64,000 nt of DNA from JAWKWH01 sp963669285 (GTDB lineage Bacteria > Pseudomonadota > Alphaproteobacteria > Rhizobiales > Rhizobiaceae): assembly GCA_963669285.2 (NCBI GenBank), contig CAXXSI010000022.1, positions 434,001-498,000 of the forward strand, read 5' to 3'. Of this stretch, positions 8,904-17,736 are shown in pieces (the first letter of the stretch is position 1; every line of letters begins with the position of its first letter). Position numbers and translations under genes: made by a program. Below the pieces are notes generated by a model. The model searched no databases and had not been told where the DNA came from. It was given only the letters and a program-made list of their open reading frames with translations.

Positions 8904-9884
8904 TTATTTGGTGAACAGTTCCATCAACTTGGGACCGTGCTCAGGGCTCCTCTCCAGAACCTCATCCCAGCCGGCCTTGCGCGCTGCTACAAGCCACTTT
9001 GCCGTGTCATCCTCCGAGAAGGTAATGGCGGATAATCCCTCAGCCGCTGTTTTGTCTTTCTGCGCCTTGAGCAGAGCCTGAAAGCCTTCGCTGCTGGGCT
9101 CGGCTTTGGCTTCAAACTCCATAACGACCGTCGTTATCAAGTTCTGTTGCTCTTCCGAAAGGCCATCCCACGCTTTCTGATTGGCAAGCGTGTGCAGCGT
9201 GGAATTGTAGAAGCCCGGCTCCACCCGATATTTGGTGACCTTGACCCAAGCGGGCACCCAACCCAGCGCCGGCCAACCGTAGCCCTGTACCGTTCCGTTT
9301 TCCATGTACGTATAGACCTGCGAGATATTCGAAGTCTGAACCGTCGCACCAAGCGATTTGAAGAACGCGGTGTAGACGGGAGAAACCCTAAGATGCAGCC
9401 CGGTCAGGTCAGGTTTGTCGATTTTCTGCGACAGCCACAGATGGAACGGGCCAAAATCATGATGACGCCCCAGATACTGAATGCCCTTGGCATTCATGAG
9501 CTCGCCGACAAGATCCAGCGCGCCGTTCTCCCGCAAAACGGAATAGGGGTGTTCGGTCAACCTCAACACAGGCGCCTCATCTAGGACGTTGCCAAAATAT
9601 GCCTCGGTACATCCTACAAGGTCATAGACGCCTTTCGACATTTTTTGCGTAAGAGTAAAGGGGCTGCCGATCGCAGGGGCGCCGCCCTTCAGGTCAATCT
9701 GAACGACACCCTTCCCTCGCTTGTTGATTTCTTCGACAACATGCTCAAATGGTTTCCCCGGAGGACTTCCAATCGGAAAGCAGCTTGCTCCCGTCAGTGT
9801 TGTTTCATCGGACATCGCCGGTGTGATGCCGCCAAGAATGGCGATGGCGCCAGCGGAAATGACCGTTCCGATTGTTTTCAACAT
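8904..9884 (-). CDS. dctP: TRAP transporter periplasmic substrate-binding protein (DctP family)
   Basis: A 326-residue DctP-like solute receptor. The N-terminus is a Sec signal peptide (hydrophobic stretch TVISAGAIAILGG, likely cleavage near residue 25). The mature part has the family pattern, including LTGLHLRVSPVYTAFFKSLGA in the ligand domain with the Arg that usually salt-bridges a carboxylate ligand. It is the first gene of dctPQM. The promoter region contains one copy of the 20-bp GTAC-centred dyad shared with the anaerobic aromatic operons, so I infer an aromatic carboxylate as substrate. The ribosome-binding site is GGGAGAG. Confidence 0.88.
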   Translation of the reverse strand: MLKTIGTVISAGAIAILGGITPAMSDETTLTGASCFPIGSPPGKPFEHVVEEINKRGKGVVQIDLKGGAPAIGSPFTLTQKMSKGVYDLVGCTEAYFGNVLDEAPVLRLTEHPYSVLRENGALDLVGELMNAKGIQYLGRHHDFGPFHLWLSQKIDKPDLTGLHLRVSPVYTAFFKSLGATVQTSNISQVYTYMENGTVQGYGWPALGWVPAWVKVTKYRVEPGFYNSTLHTLANQKAWDGLSEEQQNLITTVVMEFEAKAEPSSEGFQALLKAQKDKTAAEGLSAITFSEDDTAKWLVAARKAGWDEVLERSPEHGPKLMELFTK

Positions 9885-9923
9885 GCTTTTCTCTCCCTTG
9901 ATCTTATTGCCAACCCTAATTAC

Positions 9924-9943
9924 GTATAAGAGTACGATATTAC
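9924..9943. promoter_or_regulatory. GTAC-centred dyad, copy 1 (dctPQM promoter)
   Basis: GTATAAGAGTACGATATTAC, a 20-bp near-palindrome with GTA and TAC ends and a central GTAC. It begins 39 bp upstream of the dctP start. On the leftward strand a TTGTCA sits 17 bp before the central TAC, so the dyad would cover the -10 element, consistent with repression. The same pattern occurs in five other promoter regions of the window. Confidence 0.65.
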
Positions 9944-10153
9944 ATATTTTGTGACAATACCGCCAGCTTAACCCGATCTATCGCCCGGCGAATATACCCA
10001 ATCAGATGCGCCGGCGACCAATGTTCGACTGTTGAAATTCTATTGATTGAGCAGAGTGGAATAATAATTCATAAAATCGTGAATTGGATTGAGAGAGATT
10101 ATGGCGTTGAATTACATAATAAAAATGAACAAGTTCACTAACGGCTTGATTGC

Positions 10154-10181
10154 TTGATTATCCAAGTTAATGCACTATAAT
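10154..10181 (+). promoter_or_regulatory. boxC promoter (-35 TTGATT, 16 bp, -10 TATAAT)
   Basis: TTGATT at 10154-10159 and a perfect TATAAT at 10176-10181 with a 16-bp spacer. Transcription would start near 10188, leaving a leader of about 37 nt before the ATG at 10225. This rules out the upstream ATGs at 10180 and 10195 as practical starts. Confidence 0.7.
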
Positions 10182-10184
10182 GCA
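10171..10184. promoter_or_regulatory. BoxR/BzdR-type operator TGCA-N6-TGCA
   Basis: TGCACTATAATGCA exactly fits the TGCA-N6-TGCA pattern described for BzdR and BoxR. It overlaps the -10 hexamer of the boxC promoter, so bound BoxR would block RNA polymerase. The boxR gene is at the end of the same gene run, which supports the assignment. Confidence 0.75.
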
Positions 10185-10224
10185 GAATTCGTCGATGCGC
10201 CAACGTGACAGAGTTTTCAGCACC

Positions 10225-11877
10225 ATGATTGATTTTCAAACCGAACCCTCAAAATACCGGCACTGGCGAGTGGAATATGAAGGCCCGATCGCGAAGCTGT
10301 ACATGGATGTGGATGAGCAGGGGGGGCTGTTCCAAGGATACGAACTCAAACTGAACTCGTACGATCTTGGTGTGGATATTGAGCTTGCGGATATCGTTCA
10401 GCGGATGCGGTTCGAGCATCCGGAAGTTCGAGCTGTGGTGCTGCAGTCGGGTAAGGACAGGGTATTTTGCGCTGGCGCCAATATCCGAATGCTCGCCGGT
10501 GCCGAACATGCGCACAAGGTCAATTTCTGCAAGTTTACCAATGAGACCAGAAATACATTTGAGGCAGCGGGTAGCGAATCCGGTCAGGCCTATATCTGCG
10601 CGATTAAGGGCTCGTGCGCAGGCGGCGGTTATGAACTGGCGCTCGCCTGTGACCACATCATACTGGCCGACGACGCGTCTTCAAATGTCGCCCTACCGGA
10701 AGTTCCTCTGTTGGCAGTTCTGCCTGGCACTGGAGGATTGACCAGGGTTACTGACAAACGAAAGGTGCGCAGGGATCTAGCTGATGTGTTCTGTACATTT
10801 GAGGAAGGCGTAAAGGGCAGGCGCGCTCTCGACTGGCGTCTCGTCGACGAAGTGGTGCCCAATTCAAGTTATGACGAGGCCGTCGATGCTAGTGCGCAAA
10901 ACTTCGCTGCAAAGTCCAAACGTCCGCAGGGCGTGAATGGAATCCCGCTGACGCCTCTCGACCGGACAGTCGGCGAAGATGGATCGCTCACTTACTCGAC
11001 CGTTGATGTCGCCATTGATCGGGCGGGGCGGACTGCCACGGTGACAATTGCCGGTCCTCAGGCGGAAGCTCCCGCCACAATGGAAGCGTTTGAGGGCGAG
11101 GGTGCTCAATCCTACATGCTGAGACTTGCGCGCGAGCTTGATGACGCATTGCTTCATCTGCGATTCAATGAGCTGGAGATCGGTACGATTATATTCAAGG
11201 CCCAGGGTGACCCCGCCGCTGTTGGCGCGCATGAGAAGCTTTTGTTGGATAACCGCGACCATTGGTTGGCCAATGAGGTTCTCCTGTTTTGGAAGCGGGT
11301 ACTGAAGCGCCTTGACCTGACATCGCGTTCGCTAACGGCACTGATTGAGAACGGTTCGTGCTTTGCCGGATTTTTGGCCGAAATTCTTTTTTCGGTAGAC
11401 CGCACCTACATGATGGATGGCGAGTTTGAAGGTGACAATCGCCCCGTCGCTGTGATCACGCTCACGGAATCCAATTTCGGCCTATATCCAATGTCGAATG
11501 ATCTTAGCCGGCTTGAAACCCGGTTTTACGGGGATCCGGAAAATGTCGTGGCGGCCAAGGCTGAAATCGGACAACCGCTTGAAGCCGAAGATGCCAGCCG
11601 TCTGGGCTTAGTCACGTTCGCCTATGACGACATCGACTGGGAAGACGAAATTCGGATATTTCTGGAAGAGCGGGCGAGTTTTTCTCCCGATGCCATGACC
11701 GGGATGGAAGCCAATCTGCGATTTGCGGGGCCGGAAACAATGGAAACACGCATTTTCGGCCGACTTACAGCCTGGCAGAACTGGATATTCCAGCGCCCCA
11801 ATGCTGTCGGCGAGAGCGGTGCGCTTCGCCAATACGGCACTGGAGTGCGCGGCAAATACGATATGCGGCGAGTTTGA
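10225..11877 (+). CDS. boxC: 2,3-Epoxybenzoyl-CoA dihydrolase BoxC
   Basis: BoxC opens the 2,3-epoxide of benzoyl-CoA by adding two waters, releasing formate and a C6 semialdehyde-CoA. The 550-residue protein is a crotonase-fold enzyme; the oxyanion-hole regions FCAGANIRML and KGSCAGGGYELAL are clear in the N-terminal half. Length and the N-terminus (MIDFQTEPSKYRHW, then KLNSYDLGVDIEL) match BoxC. The start ATG 10225 is chosen because the promoter and operator end at 10184 and family members begin at this residue; the frame is open 15 codons further. It is the first gene of boxCBA. Confidence 0.95.
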   Translation: MIDFQTEPSKYRHWRVEYEGPIAKLYMDVDEQGGLFQGYELKLNSYDLGVDIELADIVQRMRFEHPEVRAVVLQSGKDRVFCAGANIRMLAGAEHAHKVNFCKFTNETRNTFEAAGSESGQAYICAIKGSCAGGGYELALACDHIILADDASSNVALPEVPLLAVLPGTGGLTRVTDKRKVRRDLADVFCTFEEGVKGRRALDWRLVDEVVPNSSYDEAVDASAQNFAAKSKRPQGVNGIPLTPLDRTVGEDGSLTYSTVDVAIDRAGRTATVTIAGPQAEAPATMEAFEGEGAQSYMLRLARELDDALLHLRFNELEIGTIIFKAQGDPAAVGAHEKLLLDNRDHWLANEVLLFWKRVLKRLDLTSRSLTALIENGSCFAGFLAEILFSVDRTYMMDGEFEGDNRPVAVITLTESNFGLYPMSNDLSRLETRFYGDPENVVAAKAEIGQPLEAEDASRLGLVTFAYDDIDWEDEIRIFLEERASFSPDAMTGMEANLRFAGPETMETRIFGRLTAWQNWIFQRPNAVGESGALRQYGTGVRGKYDMRRV

Positions 11878-11901
11878 AACAATTCCAACAAGAGGCAAAC
11901 A

Positions 11902-13353
11902 ATGTCTGATCTCATCAATGTCAGTTACGATACACAGATCCCCAACAATGTGGGTCTTTCCAGCGACAGGCGCGTGCTCAAGGCGCTTGAACGCTGGCAT
12001 CCGGGATATCTTGACTGGTGGAACGGCATGGGACCGGACGGCTTCCAGGAAAGCCTCGTGTATCTCAGAACGGCAGTGAGCGTCGATCCGAAAGGTTGGG
12101 CGAAATTCGACTATGTAAAAATGCCGGAGTACAGGTGGGGTGTGTTGCTTGCGCCGCAAGTCGAGGGGCGCACGATACCATGTGGAGAACATGTCGGCGA
12201 ACCGGCCTGGCAGGAAGTGCCTGGCGAGTACCGTGCGATGTTGAGGCGGTTGATTGTCATACAAGGTGATACCGAGCCCGCTTCGGTTGAACAACAGCGC
12301 TTTCTGGGCAAAACAGCGCCGTCGCTCTACGACATGCGCAACCTGTTTCAGGTGAATGTCGAGGAAGGCCGTCACCTCTGGGCAATGGTCTATTTGCTGC
12401 ACAAGTATTTCGGAGCTGACGGTCGCGAAGAAGCCGATGATCTGCTTCGTCGCCAGTCCGGATCAACCGAGGCACCGCGCATGCTCGGGGCATTCAATGA
12501 AGAAACACCCGACTGGCTGTCGTTTTTCATGTTCACCTATTTCACTGATCGCGACGGCAAGATGCAGTTGGAGAGCCTTGCTCAGTCGGGTTTTGATCCG
12601 CTATCCCGTACCTGCCGGTTCATGTTGACAGAAGAAGCGCATCACATGTTCGTCGGCGAGACGGGCGTCGGGCGCACGGTTCAGCGCACCGTCGAGGCCA
12701 TGAACGAAGCTGGAATAGAAGATGCCCACGACATCGCCAAAGTTCGGGCGCTGGGCGTCATCGATCTTCCGACAATCCAGAAAAAACTGAACCTGCACTA
12801 CTCGCTTTCGCTCGATCTGTTTGGTCAGGAAGTTTCCACCAACGCGGCAAATGCGTTCAATGCGGGTATCAAGGGCAGGTACCAAGAGGTCAAGATCGAG
12901 GATGACCATCGATTGCAGGACAGCACATATCCCGTTTTGCAATTGTCGAATGGCGGTATGAAAACAATCGATATGCCTGCATTATCAGCCGTCAACGCAC
13001 GCCTTCGCGACGACTACACGCGGGATGCCTCCGGTGGGGTGAATCGCTGGAACAAGATCATTGAAAAGGCGGGAATCGGCTTCAGGCTCGCATTGCCGCA
13101 TGAGGGTTTCAACAGAAAGATCGGGTTGTTTGCCGATGTATCTGTCGATCCGAACGGCAACATTTTTTCGGCCGATGAATGGGAAAAGCGTAAGGTTGAC
13201 TGGCTGCCTACCGACGCGGATGGCGACTTCATTCAGTCGCTCATGGTGCCAGTCGTGGAATCTGGAAAATATGCCAGTTGGATTGCACCACCACGCGTCG
13301 GGATCAACAACAAACCAGGCGATTTCGAGTACGTGCAACTACACATGGCGTAA
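11902..13353 (+). CDS. boxB: Benzoyl-CoA 2,3-epoxidase BoxB
   Basis: The di-iron oxygenase component that converts benzoyl-CoA to 2,3-epoxybenzoyl-CoA with O2. The 483-residue protein has the expected length and carries the carboxylate/histidine ligands in VNVEEGRHLW and MLTEEAHHMF, the pattern of a class I-like di-iron four-helix bundle. It follows boxC by 24 bp with an AAGAGG ribosome-binding site. Electrons come from BoxA, encoded next. Its presence shows that the strain can use benzoyl-CoA when oxygen is available, in contrast to the oxygen-sensitive reductase encoded 15 kb away. Confidence 0.96.
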   Translation: MSDLINVSYDTQIPNNVGLSSDRRVLKALERWHPGYLDWWNGMGPDGFQESLVYLRTAVSVDPKGWAKFDYVKMPEYRWGVLLAPQVEGRTIPCGEHVGEPAWQEVPGEYRAMLRRLIVIQGDTEPASVEQQRFLGKTAPSLYDMRNLFQVNVEEGRHLWAMVYLLHKYFGADGREEADDLLRRQSGSTEAPRMLGAFNEETPDWLSFFMFTYFTDRDGKMQLESLAQSGFDPLSRTCRFMLTEEAHHMFVGETGVGRTVQRTVEAMNEAGIEDAHDIAKVRALGVIDLPTIQKKLNLHYSLSLDLFGQEVSTNAANAFNAGIKGRYQEVKIEDDHRLQDSTYPVLQLSNGGMKTIDMPALSAVNARLRDDYTRDASGGVNRWNKIIEKAGIGFRLALPHEGFNRKIGLFADVSVDPNGNIFSADEWEKRKVDWLPTDADGDFIQSLMVPVVESGKYASWIAPPRVGINNKPGDFEYVQLHMA

Positions 13354-13399
13354 ACCGCGTGGGCTGAAAGCGACCGTGCGCCGACCAAAAGGGCACTCG

Positions 13400-14596
13400 A
13401 TGACGACACCGATCAAACAGCACCTTATCGATCCGGAAATCTGTATTCGCTGCTACACATGCGAGGCGACGTGCTCAATAGATGCGATATCACATGACGA
13501 CAACAATGTCGTCGTCGATTACTCCAAGTGCAATTATTGCATGGATTGCATCGCTCCGTGCCCGACAGGATCGATTGATGAGTGGCGTGTGGTCGAGACG
13601 CCATACACGTTGGTGGAACAACTCGAATGGAGCGAGCTTCCGGCGCAGCAGGAACTGTCCAGCACGGAGGCGCAGTCGGACACCTCGATTGAGGCATTTG
13701 ACGCATCGGTAATCGCACTGCTCAATGAGGCTCACAAGGGAGCAGGGGGCAAGGCAAAAGCGCCCGTTTCTGCGTCAAAGCCGAGTATCAACATCTTCAC
13801 TATTTCCAAGCCCGCAGAGGCGTTGGTGCAGGGCAACTACCGCTTGACGGATGAAAACAGCGACTCCGATGTTCGCCACATCATCCTTGATCTGGGAAGC
13901 CAACCGTTTCCGGTACTTGAGGGGCAGAGCGTCGGTGTTTGTGCACCGGGTGTCGACGACAAAGGCGATCCGCACCTTCCAAGGCTCTATTCGGTCTCAA
14001 GTCCACGGGATGGCGAGCGTCCAAATCACAACAATCTGTCATTGACGGTCAAACGCGAAGAACATGGCGTTTGCTCGAACTTCTTGTGTGACCTGAAACG
14101 CGGCGACAAGGTCAAGATGACCGGGCCCTATGGCTCCACGTTCCTCTTGCCCGGTGATCCGCAGGCGAAACTTTTGATGATTTGCACGGGTACGGGATCT
14201 GCGCCGTTTCGCGCATTCACCATGCGCCGTCAAAGGACGACTCCGGAATCGAACAATACGATGGCGTTGTTTTTCGGTGCCCGGTCACCGGAGGGCCTGC
14301 CATATTTTGGGCCGTTGGAAAAAGTTCCCGACCACTTCTTGCGCAAGAATTTCGCATTCAGCCGGGCGGATGGGCAGCCGAAAAAGTATGTGCAGGATCG
14401 TCTGCGCGATGACCGGGAGTTCGTGGCCGAATATCTGAAGGATGCCAACACCAATATTTACATCTGCGGTTTGAAAGCGATGGAAGAGGGTGTTGAACAG
14501 GCATTCGAAGACATCGCGCAGGAAATTGGCATCAGTTGGAAGGATACGCGTGACGCAATGCGCGAGGCCGGTCGGTATCACGTCGAAACATACTGA
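13400..14596 (+). CDS. boxA: Benzoyl-CoA oxygenase reductase component BoxA
   Basis: The electron-transfer partner of BoxB. Residues 1-60 hold two [4Fe-4S] ferredoxin motifs (CIRCYTCEATCS and CNYCMDCIAPCP). After a variable linker, the C-terminal two-thirds is a ferredoxin-NADP reductase-like module with FAD motif RLYSVSSP and nucleotide motif CTGTGSAPFRAF, ending in the typical aromatic residue (VETY). It moves electrons from NADPH to BoxB. The start ATG 13400 gives MTTPIKQHLIDP; the frame is open 113 codons upstream, but that part is a shadow of boxB. Length 398 residues, slightly shorter than some homologues in the linker. Confidence 0.95.
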   Translation: MTTPIKQHLIDPEICIRCYTCEATCSIDAISHDDNNVVVDYSKCNYCMDCIAPCPTGSIDEWRVVETPYTLVEQLEWSELPAQQELSSTEAQSDTSIEAFDASVIALLNEAHKGAGGKAKAPVSASKPSINIFTISKPAEALVQGNYRLTDENSDSDVRHIILDLGSQPFPVLEGQSVGVCAPGVDDKGDPHLPRLYSVSSPRDGERPNHNNLSLTVKREEHGVCSNFLCDLKRGDKVKMTGPYGSTFLLPGDPQAKLLMICTGTGSAPFRAFTMRRQRTTPESNNTMALFFGARSPEGLPYFGPLEKVPDHFLRKNFAFSRADGQPKKYVQDRLRDDREFVAEYLKDANTNIYICGLKAMEEGVEQAFEDIAQEIGISWKDTRDAMREAGRYHVETY

Positions 14597-14638
14597 TACG
14601 CGAAGTCGGAATGAAGCCATGCTGGCAGGCAACAAGCC

Positions 14639-15559
14639 ATGAACGAGATCACCGACTTCCGCGGACACCGAACCCAGGTCGGCACCGATGGCCTCACCGC
14701 TGACGAGTTGGCTTCGTTTATCACCAAGGTCGGCGAGCGAGTGCGCAATGCAAGAGACCGCAAGGGGATATCCCGGCGTGTCCTTTCGGAATTGTCAGGC
14801 GTATCGCAGCGCTATCTCGCACAGTTGGAGACGGGAAGCGGAAACATTTCCATTGCTTTGCTGCGCAAGGTTGCAAATGCGCTCGACCATCGGATCGAGT
14901 GGCTGGTCAGCGATGAGGATCCCTGGACTTCCGAAACCGCTCTGGTGACAGATTTGTACCGGATGGCCACAGCCGAACAACGCCGCATTGTGCTTGAGGT
15001 CCTTGATTGTGAAAACCCACAACTTCGGCGTGCGCAGCGTGTCGCGTTTATAGGTCTGCGCGGTGCCGGAAAATCGACGCTGGGAAGGTTGGTTGGTGCA
15101 GCTCACAAGATTCCGTTTCTCGAGCTCAATCAGGAAATCGAAAGCGCAAGCGGGATGCCGGTCGGCGAACTGATCGCGTTATATGGCCAGGAAGGCTACC
15201 GAAAGCTGGAGCAGCAATCGCTTGAGCGGATTGTCGAAATTCATGATAGCGTTATCCTGGCCGTGGCAGGCGGCATCGTTGCAGAACCGGAGACCTTTGC
15301 TTTCTTGTTGCGGCACTACCACACGATTTGGCTCAGGGCTGAACCGGAGGAGCATTTGGAACGCGTGAGAGCTCAGGGAGATGAGCGTCCCATGGCGGGA
15401 AATCCTGCAGCATTGGAGGAATTGCGCACCATCCTCACATCTCGCGAAGCGCTATATGTGCGGGCTCAGGCGGTTGTGAACACCTCCGGGATGTCGGTAG
15501 ATGAAAGCACTCGTCAGGTTACCGAGGCGATTGCGAAACACGGATTCCTTGATACCTGA
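14639..15559 (+). CDS. boxR: Benzoyl-CoA-responsive repressor BoxR (BzdR family)
   Basis: A 306-residue two-domain regulator: an XRE-type helix-turn-helix at about 32-90 (ISRRVLSELSGVSQRYLAQL), a short linker, and a shikimate-kinase-like domain with P-loop GLRGAGKST at 139-147. This fusion is specific to BzdR and BoxR, which bind benzoyl-CoA through the kinase-like domain and then release DNA. It follows boxA by 42 bp, so it is probably the fourth gene of the box operon and autoregulated. A perfect TGCA-N6-TGCA site lies in the boxC promoter. Whether it also controls the anaerobic genes, as in some betaproteobacteria, is unclear: none of their promoters shows that site to my eye. Confidence 0.93.
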   Translation: MNEITDFRGHRTQVGTDGLTADELASFITKVGERVRNARDRKGISRRVLSELSGVSQRYLAQLETGSGNISIALLRKVANALDHRIEWLVSDEDPWTSETALVTDLYRMATAEQRRIVLEVLDCENPQLRRAQRVAFIGLRGAGKSTLGRLVGAAHKIPFLELNQEIESASGMPVGELIALYGQEGYRKLEQQSLERIVEIHDSVILAVAGGIVAEPETFAFLLRHYHTIWLRAEPEEHLERVRAQGDERPMAGNPAALEELRTILTSREALYVRAQAVVNTSGMSVDESTRQVTEAIAKHGFLDT

Positions 15560-15598
15560 CAAGCCGGTTGCCGGCGGTGCAAAGAAATGGGTAAGAGC

Positions 15599-16027
15599 TC
15601 AAGTCAGCGCTCGGGCCTCGAGCAATCGGCGCACTTCTTCAGGGATTTTCCGAGCGGAAATCCCTACCGGACTGTCCGGATCTTCAACCACCCAAATTCG
15701 TGTTTCCCGCCCCGTCAGAACAGGAGATCCGTCTCTGGTAACTTTGTGGGAGATATCAAAACTGGAATTACCGATCCGCGAGACCGAACTTTCGATATTG
15801 AGCAGGTCGCCGAAAACCGCGGTTGTCGTGAAGTCCATTTCGACATGACCCAAAACCAATCCACGCACTCCATGTTCTTTGGCAAGGACATCGTGATGTA
15901 AACCGGCTTTTTCCAGCATGTGGTGACCGGAAGCGTCTACCCACGAGAAATACCGCGGATAAAAAACGATCCTGGCCGGATCACAATCACCCCACTCAAC
16001 CCTGACCCGGATCTGATTTCTCAACAT
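15599..16027 (-). CDS. 4HBT-family acyl-CoA thioesterase
   Basis: A 142-residue hot-dog thioesterase with the 4-hydroxybenzoyl-CoA thioesterase signature WGDCDPARIVFYP; the second Asp is the catalytic residue in characterised relatives. It overlaps the 3' end of the benzoate-CoA ligase gene by 7 bp, so both are made from one transcript. A thioesterase beside a ligase suggests release of CoA from stalled or non-metabolisable aroyl-CoA, keeping the CoA pool free. It converges on boxR. Exact substrate unknown. Confidence 0.85.
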   Translation of the reverse strand: MLRNQIRVRVEWGDCDPARIVFYPRYFSWVDASGHHMLEKAGLHHDVLAKEHGVRGLVLGHVEMDFTTTAVFGDLLNIESSVSRIGNSSFDISHKVTRDGSPVLTGRETRIWVVEDPDSPVGISARKIPEEVRRLLEARALT

Positions 16028-17622
16028 TGCCTTTGTTCAATCCCTTCTCGCCCGGGCACAAGATCAGGTTGCCGGCGCAGTTTGTAGCGTTGGATTTTCC
16101 CGGTCGCTGTTCTTGGTAATTCATCGACAATGGTAATCCAACGCGGATATTTCCAAGCCCCCACTGCCGATTTCACGTGATTTTTCAATTCGGTGTAGAG
16201 CCTGTCGCTTGATGCTCCTTCAGCAAGCACGACAACAGCTTTCGGTTTGATGAGACCATTGCCATCTTCTTCAGCCACGACGGCGGCCTCCGATATTGCA
16301 GGGTGAGAGGAAAGTGCTTGTTCCACCTCGAACGGCGAAACCCAACGACCACCCACCTTGAACATATCGTCATTACGGCCGCAATAATGATAGTACCCTT
16401 CCGTGTCCCGGTAATACTTGTCACCCGTACGGGTCCAGATTCCTGCGAATGTATTGCGGGATTTCTCGCGCTGGTTCCAGTATCCGTTTGCGGCAGAACC
16501 GCCGGATACGAGCAATTCACCGATTTCATTGTCGCCAACTTCAGCGCCGTCTTCGTCAACCAATTTAAGCCTGTAGCCATCGAACTCCCTGCCGGACGTG
16601 CCATATCGGACGTCATCAGGTCTGTTGGACAGAAACGCATTCAGCATTTCGGTCGAGCCGACGCCATCGACAATGTCGATGCCCATGCGCTGTTTCCAGG
16701 CTTTGCCAACGTCTGCGGGCAAAGCTTCGCCAGCGGAGATACACAAGCGCAGTCCGGCAGAGCTGTTTTCGGGAAGGCAGGTTGGTTCATCCAACATGGA
16801 TGCAAATAGCGTTGGCACACCGAAAAACAGCGTCGGATTGTGAGTGTGCAGGATGTCGAGCACTGATTGCGGTGTTGGCCTATCGGGCAGCAGAACCGTC
16901 GTGGCTCCAACTGACATGGGGATAGCCATGCCGGCTCCGAGCCCGTATGCGAAAAACAGTTTGGCGGCCGCAAAAACCGTATCATCAGGCTCAATGCCCA
17001 AGACGCCTTTGCCATAAAATAAAGCGACATGGGTGAGGCTGGAATGCACATGCCGGACGCCTTTGGGATTGCCGGTGGAGCCAGATGAGTAGAGCCAGAA
17101 CGCAATCTCGTCTGAACAAGTATCAATGGCTGGAAAATCGGCGTCGGCCATTCGCAACAATGCGCCGAAGCTTTTGTATTGGTGGCCGTCATCACCGCCA
17201 ATGACAACGACCTGTTTCAGAGATTCAAGACTATCGAGCAGTGGGGCGACGGTGGGCAGCAGTTCGGCCGATATGAACAGCGCTTCGGCTCGGCTGTCTG
17301 ACAGAAGATACTCGTACTGGTCGGTTGTCAGCAGCGTATTCAGGCAAACCGGGATTACTCCAGCCCGCAACGAACCCCAAAAGACAATCGGGAAATCGAC
17401 AGTATCCAACATCAGCATCGCTACGCGGGATTCACGCCGTATCGCCAGGTCCGTGAGGACATTGGCGATTCGATTCGTCGCCGTCTGCAGTTCCAGATAG
17501 GTCAATTCTCGGTGGGGGTCGACGAATGCAGGTTTGTCACCGAAACCATCTGCGATGTTCCGGTCGAGGAAATCATGAACAGCGTTGTATTGCCGCGGCA
17601 CCTCCAAGAGCGTGGCCTCCAT
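16021..17622 (-). CDS. bclA: Benzoate-CoA ligase
   Basis: Activates benzoate to benzoyl-CoA with ATP, the common first step of both ring-opening routes encoded here. The 533-residue ANL enzyme has SSGSTGNPKG at about 179-188, the hinge YYHYCGRNDDMFKVGGRW typical of benzoate/4-hydroxybenzoate-CoA ligases, and RTATGKIQRYKLR with the catalytic Lys near the end. The start is ATG 17622; the frame can be extended to a TTG at 17640, but the dyad-covered TATAAT at 17654-17659 puts the transcript start near 17647. 4-Hydroxybenzoate may be a second substrate, since hcrCAB is nearby and no separate ligase for it is visible. Confidence 0.93.
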   Translation of the reverse strand: MEATLLEVPRQYNAVHDFLDRNIADGFGDKPAFVDPHRELTYLELQTATNRIANVLTDLAIRRESRVAMLMLDTVDFPIVFWGSLRAGVIPVCLNTLLTTDQYEYLLSDSRAEALFISAELLPTVAPLLDSLESLKQVVVIGGDDGHQYKSFGALLRMADADFPAIDTCSDEIAFWLYSSGSTGNPKGVRHVHSSLTHVALFYGKGVLGIEPDDTVFAAAKLFFAYGLGAGMAIPMSVGATTVLLPDRPTPQSVLDILHTHNPTLFFGVPTLFASMLDEPTCLPENSSAGLRLCISAGEALPADVGKAWKQRMGIDIVDGVGSTEMLNAFLSNRPDDVRYGTSGREFDGYRLKLVDEDGAEVGDNEIGELLVSGGSAANGYWNQREKSRNTFAGIWTRTGDKYYRDTEGYYHYCGRNDDMFKVGGRWVSPFEVEQALSSHPAISEAAVVAEEDGNGLIKPKAVVVLAEGASSDRLYTELKNHVKSAVGAWKYPRWITIVDELPRTATGKIQRYKLRRQPDLVPGREGIEQRQC

Positions 17623-17640
17623 GGAACAACCATTAAACAA

Positions 17641-17660
17641 GCATTACGGTACTATTATAC
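17641..17660. promoter_or_regulatory. GTAC-centred dyad, copy 2 (bclA promoter)
   Basis: On the leftward strand the sequence is GTATAATAGTACCGTAATGC. It contains a perfect TATAAT (-10, plus-strand 17654-17659), about 32 bp upstream of the bclA ATG. No strong -35 is visible at the right distance. An operator over the -10 box implies repression of bclA and its thioesterase. Confidence 0.65.
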
Positions 17661-17736
17661 GAAAAATAAGGAATCGCAAATGTAGCACCACTCGATGCCA
17701 CGATGCAGGCGCTCAGATCGCCACGGGCTTGTTTAC

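Larger units (their letters stand above)
9885..10224. other. AT-rich divergent regulatory region dctP/boxC
   Basis: About 340 bp without a gene. Besides the dctP dyad and the boxC promoter it contains two more perfect inverted repeats: AATTCA (10066-10071) and TGAATT (10080-10085) around 8 bp, and TGAACAAGTTCA at 10126-10137. The latter is centred about 56 bp upstream of the predicted boxC transcription start, a typical activator distance. No regulator can be assigned to these two. Confidence 0.5.

Noticed and set aside
10180..10224. Upstream ATG codons (10180, 10195) as the boxC start
   Set aside because: They lie in or next to the -10 hexamer and BoxR operator, have no ribosome-binding site, and BoxC homologues begin at the ATG 10225 equivalent.
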